From Chitinophagales bacterium (GTDB lineage: Bacteria; Bacteroidota; Bacteroidia; Chitinophagales; Saprospiraceae), in contig JAKSDI010000100.1 of the NCBI GenBank assembly GCA_022360175.1, forward strand, positions 1-64,000: a DNA stretch of 64,000 bases. The letters run 5' to 3'. The notes beneath the pieces are model-generated. The model was given only the letters and a program-made list of their open reading frames with translations, made no database searches and had not been told where the DNA came from. Below, in pieces: positions 45,630 to 52,969 of the stretch. The position numbers and the translations under genes were made by a program. Each line of letters opens with the position of its first letter. Position 1 is the first letter of the stretch.

Positions 45630-46121
45630 TTATTGCTTGTCAAGAGTAACATCAAAAGCTTGCCATAATTCATCCAGCGTATCTTGCTTATCTGCCGGAG
45701 CGATAACCGTTATGATAAGGAAAGCCTCTCCTATTGTCCACATACGAGAGTGCTCAATACGATCGCCAGCCTGGAATATTGCATCAAAACTATCTGCTGT
45801 AATATCCGACGATAAAACCTTTGCTTCAACGCCTCCCGCTTCCAATTCAAAATCTTCTTTAGTGAATGTATATATTTTCTCTGCTGTCCAATCCATTACA
45901 TTATGGGATCCGGAAATATTGACATTAATATCTTTGCTTTCATTTTCCAAAATGATCCCATCTCCATTAATGGGTAAGCCTTCAGCAGGAGCTACACTTG
46001 CCGGATAGGTCACACAAAAGCCAAACCGATTATTGCAATACGTATGAGGGCTAGTCTGTGCATATAACCAATTACTGGCCAGTAGCGCAAGTACTAATAA
46101 TTTTGTTGAAAAGAATTTCAT
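45630..46121 (-). CDS. Small exported protein of unknown function
   Basis: This 163-residue protein has a signal peptide at 1-21 (SNWLYAQ). The mature part begins with two Cys (YCNNRFGFCVTYPAS) and is otherwise a PsbP/Mog1-like alpha/beta fold in appearance: RFGFCVTYP and a final ...FLIITVIAPADKQDTLDELWQAFDVTL. The similarity to that fold is inference. It is upstream of the seven-helix membrane protein, 5 bases apart, probably co-transcribed. Confidence 0.65.
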   Translation of the reverse strand: MKFFSTKLLVLALLASNWLYAQTSPHTYCNNRFGFCVTYPASVAPAEGLPINGDGIILENESKDINVNISGSHNVMDWTAEKIYTFTKEDFELEAGGVEAKVLSSDITADSFDAIFQAGDRIEHSRMWTIGEAFLIITVIAPADKQDTLDELWQAFDVTLDKQ

Positions 46122-46210
46122 AAATTGAAGTTTTGAGGTTTAAGAAAATAATACCAGGGATATTACTGATAAGGCTTAAATTGGGTATAATTACACCTTA
46201 AAATTAGTGT

Positions 46211-46417
46211 ATGATTTCCACAAATAAAACAATTGCCACATCATTGATGTTCTTAGTGCTCCCTTTTTTAGTAATAGCACAGGAAGAAAGTGTCGATACG
46301 ACCAGCCAGGGATACAAAATTGGATATGAAATAGGCAGCTGGTTGCCATTCCTAATTATCTTCACTCTTGCCTTAATGGTTATCATTCGTTCTTATAGGC
46401 TTTCACAAAAAAAATAA
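46211..46417 (+). CDS. Small membrane protein
   Basis: This 68-residue protein has a signal peptide (1-23, FLVIAQ) and one membrane helix (about 45-61: LPFLIIFTLALMVIIRS), with basic end YRLSQKK. It is only 10 bases upstream of the threonine dehydratase-like gene and in the same direction, which supports it being real. Function is unknown. Confidence 0.65.
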   Translation: MISTNKTIATSLMFLVLPFLVIAQEESVDTTSQGYKIGYEIGSWLPFLIIFTLALMVIIRSYRLSQKK

Positions 46418-46427
46418 GTAGTACCAG

Positions 46428-47384
46428 ATGCAATCGCTTCATCACATCCCAACTTCTGACGACATCAAGGAAACCCATCATGCCATCAGTAAGATGGTAC
46501 ATCGAACACCGGTTATGACTTGCTCAAGCATTGATCGGATGGTAGGTGCACAAATTTATTTTAAATGTGAAAACTTTCAGAAAGTAGGAGCATTCAAGAT
46601 GAGAGGTGCTAGTAATGCAGCCTTGCGCCTCAGTAAAACACAGGCCAATAAAGGCCTGGCTACTCACTCTTCAGGCAATCATGCACAAGCCGTTGCTCTT
46701 AGTGCACATCTACTGGGAGTACCCGCTTATATAGTAATGCCTGATACATCTCCTGCCATAAAGAAAGCTGCAACGGAGGGCTATGGTGCAACCATTACAC
46801 TCTGCAAAAACACTTTGGAAGCCCGGGAAACTACTCTTGAAAAGGTAGTTGAAAAAACAGGAGCTACCTTCATCCATCCCTATAATGATTACAACGTCAT
46901 TGCGGGGCAGGCTACAACAGCCAAAGAACTGATCGAAGATATTGATGATCTAAACATAATCATGTCTCCTGTTGGTGGTGGTGGACTAATGAGTGGTACC
47001 GCATTAAGCACAAGATATTTTGCTCCTAATGCAAAGATATATGGCGCCGAGCCTAAAATTGTAGATGATGCTTACCGCTCTTTTAAAGCAGGAAATATAC
47101 AGTACAATACCAGTATTGATACAATAGCTGACGGCCTGCGTACTAATCTGGGCGAAAAAACTTTTGAAATCATTCATCGTGAATTAGAAGACATTTTAAC
47201 CGTAACAGAAGAAGCCATCATTCAGGCTATGCGCATCATATGGGAGCGTATGAAGATAATTATTGAACCTTCCAGCGCAGTACCTCTTGCTGCTGTTTTA
47301 GCAAATCCATCTATATTTTCAGGAAAACGTATAGGTATTATTCTGACTGGTGGAAATGTAGATTTGGGTAAACTGCCTTTTTAA
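46428..47384 (+). CDS. Threonine dehydratase / serine racemase-like PLP enzyme
   Basis: This 318-residue fold-type II PLP enzyme lacks the C-terminal ACT-like regulatory domain of biosynthetic IlvA. It therefore resembles catabolic threonine dehydratase (TdcB) or serine racemase. The PLP Lys is in FQKVGAFKMRGA, with the SSGNHAQA loop and the glycine-rich GGGGLMSG phosphate-binding segment. A possible allosteric or metal-binding region is EPSSAVPLAA. It would deaminate threonine or serine to 2-oxobutyrate or pyruvate plus ammonia, or racemise serine. It follows the small membrane protein by 10 bases. A weak hairpin (47402-47432) ends the unit. Confidence 0.88.
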   Translation: MQSLHHIPTSDDIKETHHAISKMVHRTPVMTCSSIDRMVGAQIYFKCENFQKVGAFKMRGASNAALRLSKTQANKGLATHSSGNHAQAVALSAHLLGVPAYIVMPDTSPAIKKAATEGYGATITLCKNTLEARETTLEKVVEKTGATFIHPYNDYNVIAGQATTAKELIEDIDDLNIIMSPVGGGGLMSGTALSTRYFAPNAKIYGAEPKIVDDAYRSFKAGNIQYNTSIDTIADGLRTNLGEKTFEIIHRELEDILTVTEEAIIQAMRIIWERMKIIIEPSSAVPLAAVLANPSIFSGKRIGIILTGGNVDLGKLPF

Positions 47385-47401
47385 AATTCAGGTGTAAACG
47401 C

Positions 47402-47432
47402 AGGCGTAGTTTACGATATTTTGCATACGCCT
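47402..47432 (+). terminator. Weak hairpin after the dehydratase gene
   Basis: AGGCGTA (47402-47408) pairs with TACGCCT (47426-47432) around a 17-base loop. The surrounding sequence resembles the CTTGAGCTTGAACTT-type repeat also seen at 43.7 kb. Confidence 0.35.
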
Positions 47433-47516
47433 TGCAATACCAGTTAGACAGGCTTCCACTTGAGCTTGAACTTAGAAGTGTGATCGTTGTTACTGATACA
47501 TCCAACTCTCCTCCTT

Positions 47517-47524
47517 TATCTTTG
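47517..47524 (+). promoter_or_regulatory. -7 box (TATCTTTG) of the rhodanese gene
   Basis: TATCTTTG, a full match to TAnnTTTG, lies 45 bases before ATG 47570. It supports the short start for the rhodanese rather than the longer open frame. No good -33 box at 19-21 bases is seen. Confidence 0.45.
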
Positions 47525-47569
47525 CATACAGATTTAGTAACTAAAAACAAATGGATAACACTAATATAT

Positions 47570-47857
47570 ATGGATATACAGACTGCTGTCAATCAGCCTA
47601 CCGCTACGCTTATTGATGTAAGAGAAAAGTTCGAATTTATGATGGGGCATGCAAAAGGAGCCCTCAATATTCCACTAGGTAAAATTCCCTCTAAAATAGA
47701 AGAACTACGCAATATGAGTGCTCCTCTTATTTTGTATTGTCGCAGTGGCAATCGTAGTGGACAGGCTGCACAATTCTTAAAATCTAAAGGTTTTACTGAA
47801 GTATACAACGCAGGGAGCCTGGGGGAAGTTAGATTGTATAAAAATCAATTTGTATAA
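47570..47857 (+). CDS. Single-domain rhodanese
   Basis: This 95-residue rhodanese carries sulfur as a persulfide on its catalytic Cys, moving it to cyanide, thiols or a protein partner. The active-site loop is YCRSGNRSG with C57; other blocks are IDVREKFEFMMGHAKGALNIPL and KGFTEVYNAGS. The frame is open further upstream to 47432, but that part has no rhodanese homology and a promoter box lies within it, so ATG 47570 is chosen. It is the first gene of the sulfide/persulfide island and precedes the dioxygenase-rhodanese fusion by 160 bases. Confidence 0.9.
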   Translation: MDIQTAVNQPTATLIDVREKFEFMMGHAKGALNIPLGKIPSKIEELRNMSAPLILYCRSGNRSGQAAQFLKSKGFTEVYNAGSLGEVRLYKNQFV

Positions 47858-47902
47858 TAAAGAAGCTATTATTTTCATTTATTCTCTGAAAATAAAGGTA
47901 AT

Positions 47903-47934
47903 GTGAGCTATATCACCCACGTGATCATCATCAC
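47903..47934. promoter_or_regulatory. Two tandem GTGA-N6-TCAC sites (Crp/Fnr type)
   Basis: GTGA-GCTATA-TCAC (47903-47916) and GTGA-TCATCA-TCAC (47921-47934) lie 18 bases apart centre to centre, upstream of the dioxygenase-rhodanese gene at 48018. They match the TGTGA/TCACA half-site arrangement of Crp-type proteins, and a Crp/Fnr gene follows at 49575. Same-spaced sites occur at 50685 and 51125. Confidence 0.7.
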
Positions 47935-48017
47935 TGAAGAAGTATTCACAAGCCCTTTACTTTGCAGTATAATTAAACGCAACTACTAATCGATAACAAA
48001 GCTAAATTTTATCAATA

Positions 48018-49469
48018 ATGAAAGTTGAACAAATATATACCGGCTGCCTGGCTGAAGCGGCATACTACATCGAAAGCGAAGGAGAAGCTGTAATTATTGA
48101 CCCTCTTCGCGAAACACAACCCTATCTCGACAAGCTGGAAAAAGAAGGCGCTAAGCTGAAATATATTTTTGAAACACATTTCCACGCTGATTTTGTTTCC
48201 GGCCATATTGACCTGGCTAAAAAAACAGGTGCTACTATACTCTATGGCCCCAATGCTTCTACCAATTACGATATACATCAAGCTAAAGATGGTGAAGAAG
48301 TAAAAGTTGGTAAGCTAACTTTCAAGATATTGCATACGCCTGGACATACAATGGAAAGCACCTCTTTCCTACTCCGTGATGAAGAAGGAAAAGATTACGC
48401 CCTTTTCAGTGGTGACACGCTCTTCCTGGGTGATGTTGGCCGTCCAGACTTAGCAATCAAACAAGGCGAAATTACAAGAGAAGACCTGGCAGGTTTCCTT
48501 TTTGATAGCTTAAGAGAAAAGGTAATGCCTTTGGCTGATGATGTGATTGTTTATCCTGGCCATGGTGCAGGTTCTGCTTGTGGTAAAAACCTAAGTACTG
48601 ACACATGGGGCTATCTGGGTGATCAAAAGAAAAGCAACTATGCTCTACGTGAAGATATGAGCAAGAAAGAATTCATCCAGGAAGTAACGGCAGGATTGAC
48701 CCCTCCTCCGCAGTATTTCGCCAAGAATGCAATGATGAACAAGTCTGGCTACGACAGTTTTGATGAAGTACTCGAAAAAGGTAGCGTTGCATTAAGCCCG
48801 GAGCGTTTTGAAGAATTGGTTGAAACTCAGGAAGCATTAATGCTAGATACTCGTAGCGAAGAAGAATTTGCAAAAGAGCATATACCTAATTCTATCTTTA
48901 TAGGCATAGACGGCAGTTTTGCGCCATGGGTAGGGGCACTGATTGCAGATATTAAGCAAGCTATCGTATTGATTACTCCTGAAGGGCAAGAAGAAGAAGT
49001 TGTCACTCGCCTGGCTCGCGTTGGTTATGACAATACTTTAGGATATCTAAAAGGAGGTATTGAAGCATGGAAAGAAGCTGGTAAAGAAACAGACAACATT
49101 ACTTCCATCACTGCAGATGAATTAGCCAAGCGCATGGAAGCAGGTATCGACGGTGAAATAATTGATGTACGTAAACCTACAGAATACCTTTCTCAGCATA
49201 TAGAAGGTGCTACTAACTTCCCACTAGACTACATCAATACTAATATGAATCGCCTCGATCGCTCAGCTAAGTATTACATCCATTGTTTGGGTGGATACCG
49301 TTCGCTGATTACAGCGTCTATTCTTCAGGCAAGAGGTTTTCGCAACCTGGTAGATATCCAAAAAGGATGGCGTGCCATTGAAGAAAGCAAAGTCCCTAAA
49401 ACAGATCATATTTGCCCTACAACGATGAGCCAGGAGGTAATTGATGCTGCTGTAGCAGCTGTTGTGTAA
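48018..49469 (+). CDS. Persulfide dioxygenase-like MBL-fold protein fused to rhodanese domains (CstB-like)
   Basis: This 483-residue fusion has a metallo-beta-lactamase fold (about 1-250) with ETHFHADFVSGH, HTPGHTMES, FSGDTLFLGDVGRPDL and PGHGAGSACGK. These are the mononuclear Fe(II) ligands of ETHE1/persulfide dioxygenases, which oxidise glutathione or other persulfides to sulfite. Two rhodanese domains follow. The first (about 255-355) has LMLDTRSEEEFAKEHIPN but no Cys at the usual active-site position, so is likely inactive. The second (about 370-470) has HCLGGYRS with C423. This layout matches CstB-type proteins, which convert persulfide to thiosulfate. The two tandem GTGA-N6-TCAC sites lie upstream. 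Confidence 0.93.
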   Translation: MKVEQIYTGCLAEAAYYIESEGEAVIIDPLRETQPYLDKLEKEGAKLKYIFETHFHADFVSGHIDLAKKTGATILYGPNASTNYDIHQAKDGEEVKVGKLTFKILHTPGHTMESTSFLLRDEEGKDYALFSGDTLFLGDVGRPDLAIKQGEITREDLAGFLFDSLREKVMPLADDVIVYPGHGAGSACGKNLSTDTWGYLGDQKKSNYALREDMSKKEFIQEVTAGLTPPPQYFAKNAMMNKSGYDSFDEVLEKGSVALSPERFEELVETQEALMLDTRSEEEFAKEHIPNSIFIGIDGSFAPWVGALIADIKQAIVLITPEGQEEEVVTRLARVGYDNTLGYLKGGIEAWKEAGKETDNITSITADELAKRMEAGIDGEIIDVRKPTEYLSQHIEGATNFPLDYINTNMNRLDRSAKYYIHCLGGYRSLITASILQARGFRNLVDIQKGWRAIEESKVPKTDHICPTTMSQEVIDAAVAAVV

Positions 49470-49514
49470 TAATATAACAAGGTGATATTGATATAAATTA
49501 TGTATATTAAGATG

Positions 49515-49558
49515 GCCTATGGTGTGAAACAACAGACACCATGGGCTATTTTTTTTTG
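49515..49558 (+). terminator. Rho-independent terminator
   Basis: GCCTATGGTGT (49515-49525) pairs with ACACCATGGGC (49536-49546) with one G-T pair, followed by a long T-run. It ends the dioxygenase-rhodanese transcript 50 bases before the Crp/Fnr start at 49575. Confidence 0.85.
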
Positions 49559-49574
49559 TATCAAAAAGCTCAAA

Positions 49575-50192
49575 ATGGACAATTTAGAACGTAGGTTGCC
49601 TCCATTACCTCTACAATTGAAAAAAGAAATAATAACCCATGCCCAGTTACACCATTTCTCGGCAGGAACTGAAATATTAAAAGAGGGGCAATATGTAAGA
49701 ATCATTCCTCTGGTAATTGAAGGATTGGTGAAAGTATACAGCAGTTTTGAAGACCGTGAATTGCTTTTATATTACATTGAACCCTCTGAAAGCTGCGTCA
49801 TGTCCTTTTCTGCTGGTTTATGGAATACCCCTAGCAAGGTTTATGCTATCGCTGAACGAGATAGCAAAGTATTGGCAGTGCCAATCAGCATGATAAAAAA
49901 ATGGCGAAAAGACTACCCTGCCTTTGGTGAGCTTTTTTTTCAACAATTTAACAAGCGATACGAAGACTTGCTACAAACCATTCATCAGGTACTCTTCAAC
50001 AAAATGGACCAACGTATTTATGACTATCTAAAAGAAAGAGTAAAATTAAGTGGACAACAACAATTAGATATTCGGCATCATCAGATAGCACGCGATCTTG
50101 GAACGGCAAGAGAAGTAGTAAGCAGAGTAATCAAAAAGTTAGAAGCAGAAGGAAAACTTAAACAACATACTGGATTTCTTGAAATCCTTTAA
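49575..50192 (+). CDS. Crp/Fnr family transcriptional regulator
   Basis: This 205-residue regulator has a cyclic-nucleotide-binding-type beta-roll (about 1-120) and a C-terminal winged HTH (about 145-205). The recognition helix reads TAREVVSRVIKKLEAE. The Arg-Glu-x-x-Ser-Arg pattern (Arg-180, Glu-181 and Arg-185 equivalents of E. coli CRP) predicts reading of GTGA half-sites, whereas Fnr has Val before Glu and reads TTGAT. There is no Fnr-type N-terminal Cys cluster, and few Cys overall (one in PSESCVMSF), so an oxygen-labile Fe-S cluster is unlikely. The frame is open from 49500, but a terminator hairpin lies in that stretch and ATG 49575 fits the family. It sits inside the sulfur island it may control. 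Confidence 0.9.
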   Translation: MDNLERRLPPLPLQLKKEIITHAQLHHFSAGTEILKEGQYVRIIPLVIEGLVKVYSSFEDRELLLYYIEPSESCVMSFSAGLWNTPSKVYAIAERDSKVLAVPISMIKKWRKDYPAFGELFFQQFNKRYEDLLQTIHQVLFNKMDQRIYDYLKERVKLSGQQQLDIRHHQIARDLGTAREVVSRVIKKLEAEGKLKQHTGFLEIL

Positions 50193-50566
50193 TCCATCTA
50201 TCTCACCTATACATATTACGTTGGAATGTTGATTTCGGAGGAATCACATGGTTTTGCTTAGGCAAAAAACTTTTGACTTCGGATAAAGTCGCACCATAAC
50301 AGAATATATGACTTCATTTGAAGTCGAAACGCTCCTCTGGTATTTTCGGTATAATCTTTAATTCTATCTCCGCTTTCTAATGGTATATCGGTCATTTTTC
50401 TTTAGCCACTAAAGTGGAGAAGCTGTATTATCCACTAATTACACGGATTGCTCGAATTGCTCTCACCAGGACTGGCATTGGTGTCATCTGTGCAATTTAC
50501 TCGGCCAGCCTTGTGAAAAAAGTTGTGGATAAAAACAATAGTTCGCACAAGCCAATCATGCTCAAT

Positions 50567-50591
50567 GTTCGTCGCGGAATGTTTCCGCGAT
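50567..50591 (+). repeat. 25-base GTTCGTCGCGGAATG repeat, copy 2
   Basis: It matches the complement of 43622-43646 in 24 of 25 bases. The core TCGCGGAA-TGT-TTCCGCGA is palindromic. Confidence 0.75.
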
Positions 50592-50684
50592 GTCCTATGT
50601 TTCATACCAAGAGTTTTCGACTTCCCTGAAGTCTCCGCTCCTCATTTGATACCTGGCAAATCACTAGAAAAGAATTAGTCCGTG

Positions 50685-50698
50685 GTGACTGGAGTCAC
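50685..50698. promoter_or_regulatory. GTGA-N6-TCAC site upstream of DUF2892 gene
   Basis: GTGA-CTGGAG-TCAC has the same spacing as the sites at 47903 and 51125. However, it also forms the perfect hairpin GGTGACT-GG-AGTCACC and lies in a repeat-rich gap, 180 bases from ATG 50878. It may therefore be repeat-derived rather than an operator. Confidence 0.4.
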
Positions 50699-50877
50699 CG
50701 TCTTTCACTCCATCTGTATAATACATTTGTACTTGATGACAAGCTTCATTTAACAACACAATGATCAATCATGCCAGACAAATTCAAGCGCTTAGTATTG
50801 GTTTGCCTACTCTGTGTAGGGCTTGTCACTATCATTGTTTTTTCCATAAAATTCTTAATCAATTAAACCTTTCGATA

Positions 50878-51084
50878 ATGAAAAAGAATATAGGTTCGGC
50901 AGATCGTATTATCAGAATCATACTAGCGGTAGTATTTGGAGCACTATATTTCACAGGCACTGTCACTGGTACTTTTGGGCTTATCCTTTTAGTATTAGGT
51001 GGTGTTTTCCTACTCACAAGTCTTATTAGTAGCTGTCCGCTTTATTCTTTAGTTGGGCTAAGTACCTGTCCTGTTAAAAGCTGA
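50878..51084 (+). CDS. DUF2892 (YgaP-like) inner-membrane protein
   Basis: This 68-residue protein is typical of DUF2892: MKKNIGSADRIIRIILAVVFGALYFTG start, two membrane helices (about 11-31 and 35-55), and a conserved CPLYSLVGLSTCPVK end. E. coli YgaP carries a rhodanese domain fused to such helices; here the helices are alone, while rhodaneses are separate genes of the same island. It may assist sulfur or cyanide-related transfer at the membrane. The frame is open upstream to 50761, but DUF2892 proteins start at this MKKN. Confidence 0.85.
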   Translation: MKKNIGSADRIIRIILAVVFGALYFTGTVTGTFGLILLVLGGVFLLTSLISSCPLYSLVGLSTCPVKS

Positions 51085-51124
51085 TAGGAATAGGGGTATT
51101 TTACATTTAGGAGAGCGCTTTCAA

Positions 51125-51138
51125 GTGACTTATATCAC
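51125..51138. promoter_or_regulatory. GTGA-N6-TCAC site upstream of peroxiredoxin
   Basis: GTGA-CTTATA-TCAC lies 62 bases before ATG 51200. Its right part TATATCAC is identical to the site at 47903. It is a candidate target of the Crp/Fnr regulator at 49575. Confidence 0.65.
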
Positions 51139-51199
51139 TGACCCCAGCTAAGAAATGTCCGTTCTTTGTAGCATCTAAAATTAAAACAATCATTAAGAT

Positions 51200-51853
51200 A
51201 TGGAAGAGACTCCAAATATAAATTATATGCCTCGTATTGGAGACAAAGCGCCTGACTTTGAAGCAGTGACCACAGCAGGACAGATGAAGTTTTCAGAATA
51301 CAATAAGGATAGCTGGGTGGTAATGTTTTCTCACCCTGCAGATTTCACTCCTGTTTGTACTACTGAAATGTCGGCTTTTGCAGTAGACAAAAAATGGTTT
51401 GAAGAACGTAATACCAAGCTGGTCGGCTTAAGTATTGACAGTATTCATTCCCACCTTGCATGGGTAAATAACGTTAGGGAAAAGACAGATGTATATATGG
51501 ATTTTCCAATTATAGCTGACCTTGATATGAAAGTTGCTCAGCTATATGGTATGTTACACCCAGGTGAAAGCACCACTGCTGCCGTACGTGCGGTGTTCTT
51601 TATTGATCCGGCAGGTACTATTCGTTTGATCATGTACTATCCTTTGAATGTAGGCCGCAACATGGATGAAATTCAACGGGCATTAATTGCATTACAGACA
51701 TCTGATGAATGCAAATGTGCACTGCCGATCAACTGGCGTCCAGGTGAGAAAGCGATTGTCCCTCCACCAAAGACTTTGGAAGAAATGGACGAACGTATAG
51801 CAAATACTGAATATGAAAAAATCGATTTCTATCTCGCTAAAAAGTCGATTTAG
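51200..51853 (+). CDS. Peroxiredoxin, 1-Cys (Prx6) type
   Basis: This 217-residue AhpC/TSA-family thiol peroxidase reduces H2O2 or organic or inorganic persulfide/peroxides. The peroxidatic C53 is in FTPVCTTEM, Thr in the HPADFTP motif, and Arg in VRAVFFID. The C-terminal extension (about 150-217) is of the Prx6 type. A second Cys pair is in DECKCALPINW, which is typical for the archaeal/bacterial Prx6-like group. The gene has an upstream GTGA-N6-TCAC site and a terminator after it, so it forms its own unit in the sulfur island. Protection against reactive sulfur/oxygen species fits. Confidence 0.94.
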   Translation: MEETPNINYMPRIGDKAPDFEAVTTAGQMKFSEYNKDSWVVMFSHPADFTPVCTTEMSAFAVDKKWFEERNTKLVGLSIDSIHSHLAWVNNVREKTDVYMDFPIIADLDMKVAQLYGMLHPGESTTAAVRAVFFIDPAGTIRLIMYYPLNVGRNMDEIQRALIALQTSDECKCALPINWRPGEKAIVPPPKTLEEMDERIANTEYEKIDFYLAKKSI

Positions 51854-51916
51854 ATATCATACAGAAAGCACTTGCAAGATTACAACTTGCCTAAAGTAAC
51901 TAATTTTAAAAGTTTC

Positions 51917-51956
51917 AAACCGCTGGTAGTACTCCTGATACTACCAGCGGTTTTTT
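51917..51956 (+). terminator. Rho-independent terminator
   Basis: AAACCGCTGGTAGTA (51917-51931) pairs perfectly with TACTACCAGCGGTTT (51939-51953) around a 7-base loop, followed by T residues. It ends the peroxiredoxin unit. Confidence 0.92.
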
Positions 51957-52041
51957 AATCGCTTAAAACAAAAACTTATTCACATATAAATATTATTATA
52001 TGAAAATAGTTTTGTATAATTGTATATAGAAAATTAATTAT

Positions 52042-52060
52042 TTCGATTTCATTAATCGAA
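52042..52060. promoter_or_regulatory. Palindrome upstream of the DUF1641 gene
   Basis: TTCGATT-TCATT-AATCGAA is a 7-base-arm palindrome, 25 bases before ATG 52085. It does not match the GTGA-N6-TCAC sites, so if functional it would bind a different regulator. Confidence 0.4.
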
Positions 52061-52084
52061 TTTAAACTTCACAAACAAAAAAAT

Positions 52085-52852
52085 ATGAGCAATAATGGTA
52101 GTCCTCTTAGCTGGGCAGAGACCGAAGCTGGACAACGCCTGCAAGCTCATTTGTCAGAAGAACGAACACTCGCAGCTATTGACCGATTACTTGACCGCCT
52201 TGATACCGTAGAACAAGCAGTGGAACGCCTTTCCACTATGATGCAGCAAGGCCCGGGTATGACTGCGATGTTTGCCGATATGGCTGATGAAGCTTACCGC
52301 AAGGCTGATGCCAACAGAATCAGTATTGACCAACGTTTAAAAAATGCTTTGGCAATAGCAGAAAAACTCACCAGCCCGGAAATGACTCAAAAGCTGGACC
52401 ATCTCATCACCTTCACAAATCAGGTTCCTGGATTAATGGCGATGACCGCTGATATGGCTGATGAAGCTTATCGTAAAGCGGATGCCCGTGGCATTAGTAT
52501 TGACCAACGAATTAAATTGGCTTGGGAAGCTGCAGAAAAGTTGACGGCCCCCGAAATGATAGCAAAGCTGGAACAACTATTGGCAATGGGGCATCAAATG
52601 CCTGGCCTTGTAGCAATGACTGCTGACATAGCAGATGAAACCATGCGTAATGCGATTGCGAAGGGAGTAGACCCGCAAACAATTGCACAAGTTGCAGGCA
52701 GTGCGGGGCAAGCCCTCTCTCAGGCACGTCAGGAAGCTCCGGCAAAAGTTGGTGGCATCTTCAGTTTACTGGGAGCACTTAAAGATTCAGACAGGCAGCG
52801 TGGCCTAGGATTCTTAATGAATTTCCTAAAACATTTTGGCAAGAATCTATAA
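52085..52852 (+). CDS. DUF1641 family protein with internal repeats
   Basis: This 255-residue, Ala/Met-rich helical protein carries repeats. About 60-63-residue units recur with PGMTAMFADMADEAYRKADANRISIDQRL / PGLMAMTADMADEAYRKADARGISIDQRI / PGLVAMTADIADETMRNAIAKGVDPQT. The C-terminal ALKDSDRQRGLGFLMNFLKHFGKNL is a DUF1641-like end. DUF1641 proteins are often encoded next to sulfide:quinone oxidoreductase-like or formate-dehydrogenase-like genes, as here (SQR follows by 117 bases). They may be membrane-peripheral partners; function is unproven. A 30-base sequence resembling the end of the 17.5-kb palindromic element starts exactly at its stop codon. Confidence 0.85.
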   Translation: MSNNGSPLSWAETEAGQRLQAHLSEERTLAAIDRLLDRLDTVEQAVERLSTMMQQGPGMTAMFADMADEAYRKADANRISIDQRLKNALAIAEKLTSPEMTQKLDHLITFTNQVPGLMAMTADMADEAYRKADARGISIDQRIKLAWEAAEKLTAPEMIAKLEQLLAMGHQMPGLVAMTADIADETMRNAIAKGVDPQTIAQVAGSAGQALSQARQEAPAKVGGIFSLLGALKDSDRQRGLGFLMNFLKHFGKNL

Positions 52853-52880
52853 AGCATGTTTCGGATTTATTAATTGGACT
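52851..52880 (+). repeat. Partial copy of the palindromic-element end
   Basis: AAAGCATGTTTCGGATTTAT plus 10 bases matches 17511-17540 in about 24 of 30 positions, including TTATTAATTGG. Both copies directly follow the stop codon of a plus-strand gene. Confidence 0.45.
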
Positions 52881-52969
52881 TATTCCCAATCATGATCTAT
52901 AATCCCCTTTTCGATATACCGAAGCTGTTTAACAATATTCCTTTACCATTATTTTTTATCCACTAAGTT

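Larger units (their letters stand above)
50193..50877. repeat. Repeat-rich non-coding region
   Basis: This 685-base gap has no supportable gene. It holds short palindromes GACTTCGGATAAAGTC (50275-50290, imperfect), GACTTCATTTGAAGTC (50310-50325) and GACTTCCCTGAAGTC (50619-50633). It also contains the phrase TCCACTAATTACACGGATTG, similar to 10.55 kb, and the 25-base GTTCGTCGCGG repeat (50567-50591). A perfect hairpin GGTGACT-GG-AGTCACC lies at 50684-50699. An open frame at 50414-50629 lies wholly in these repeats. Confidence 0.6.

Noticed and set aside
47432..47569. N-terminal extension of the rhodanese
   Set aside because: It contains the promoter-like TATCTTTG box and repeat-like sequence (CTTGAGCTTGAACTT) and shows no rhodanese homology.
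49500..49574. Crp/Fnr start at 49500
   Set aside because: This stretch contains the terminator hairpin of the preceding gene and no conserved residues.
50414..50629. Open frame of 71 codons in the sulfur island
   Set aside because: It is made entirely of intergenic repeats (TCCACTAATTACAC phrase, GTTCGTCGCGG repeat, GACTTC hairpin) and has no protein character.
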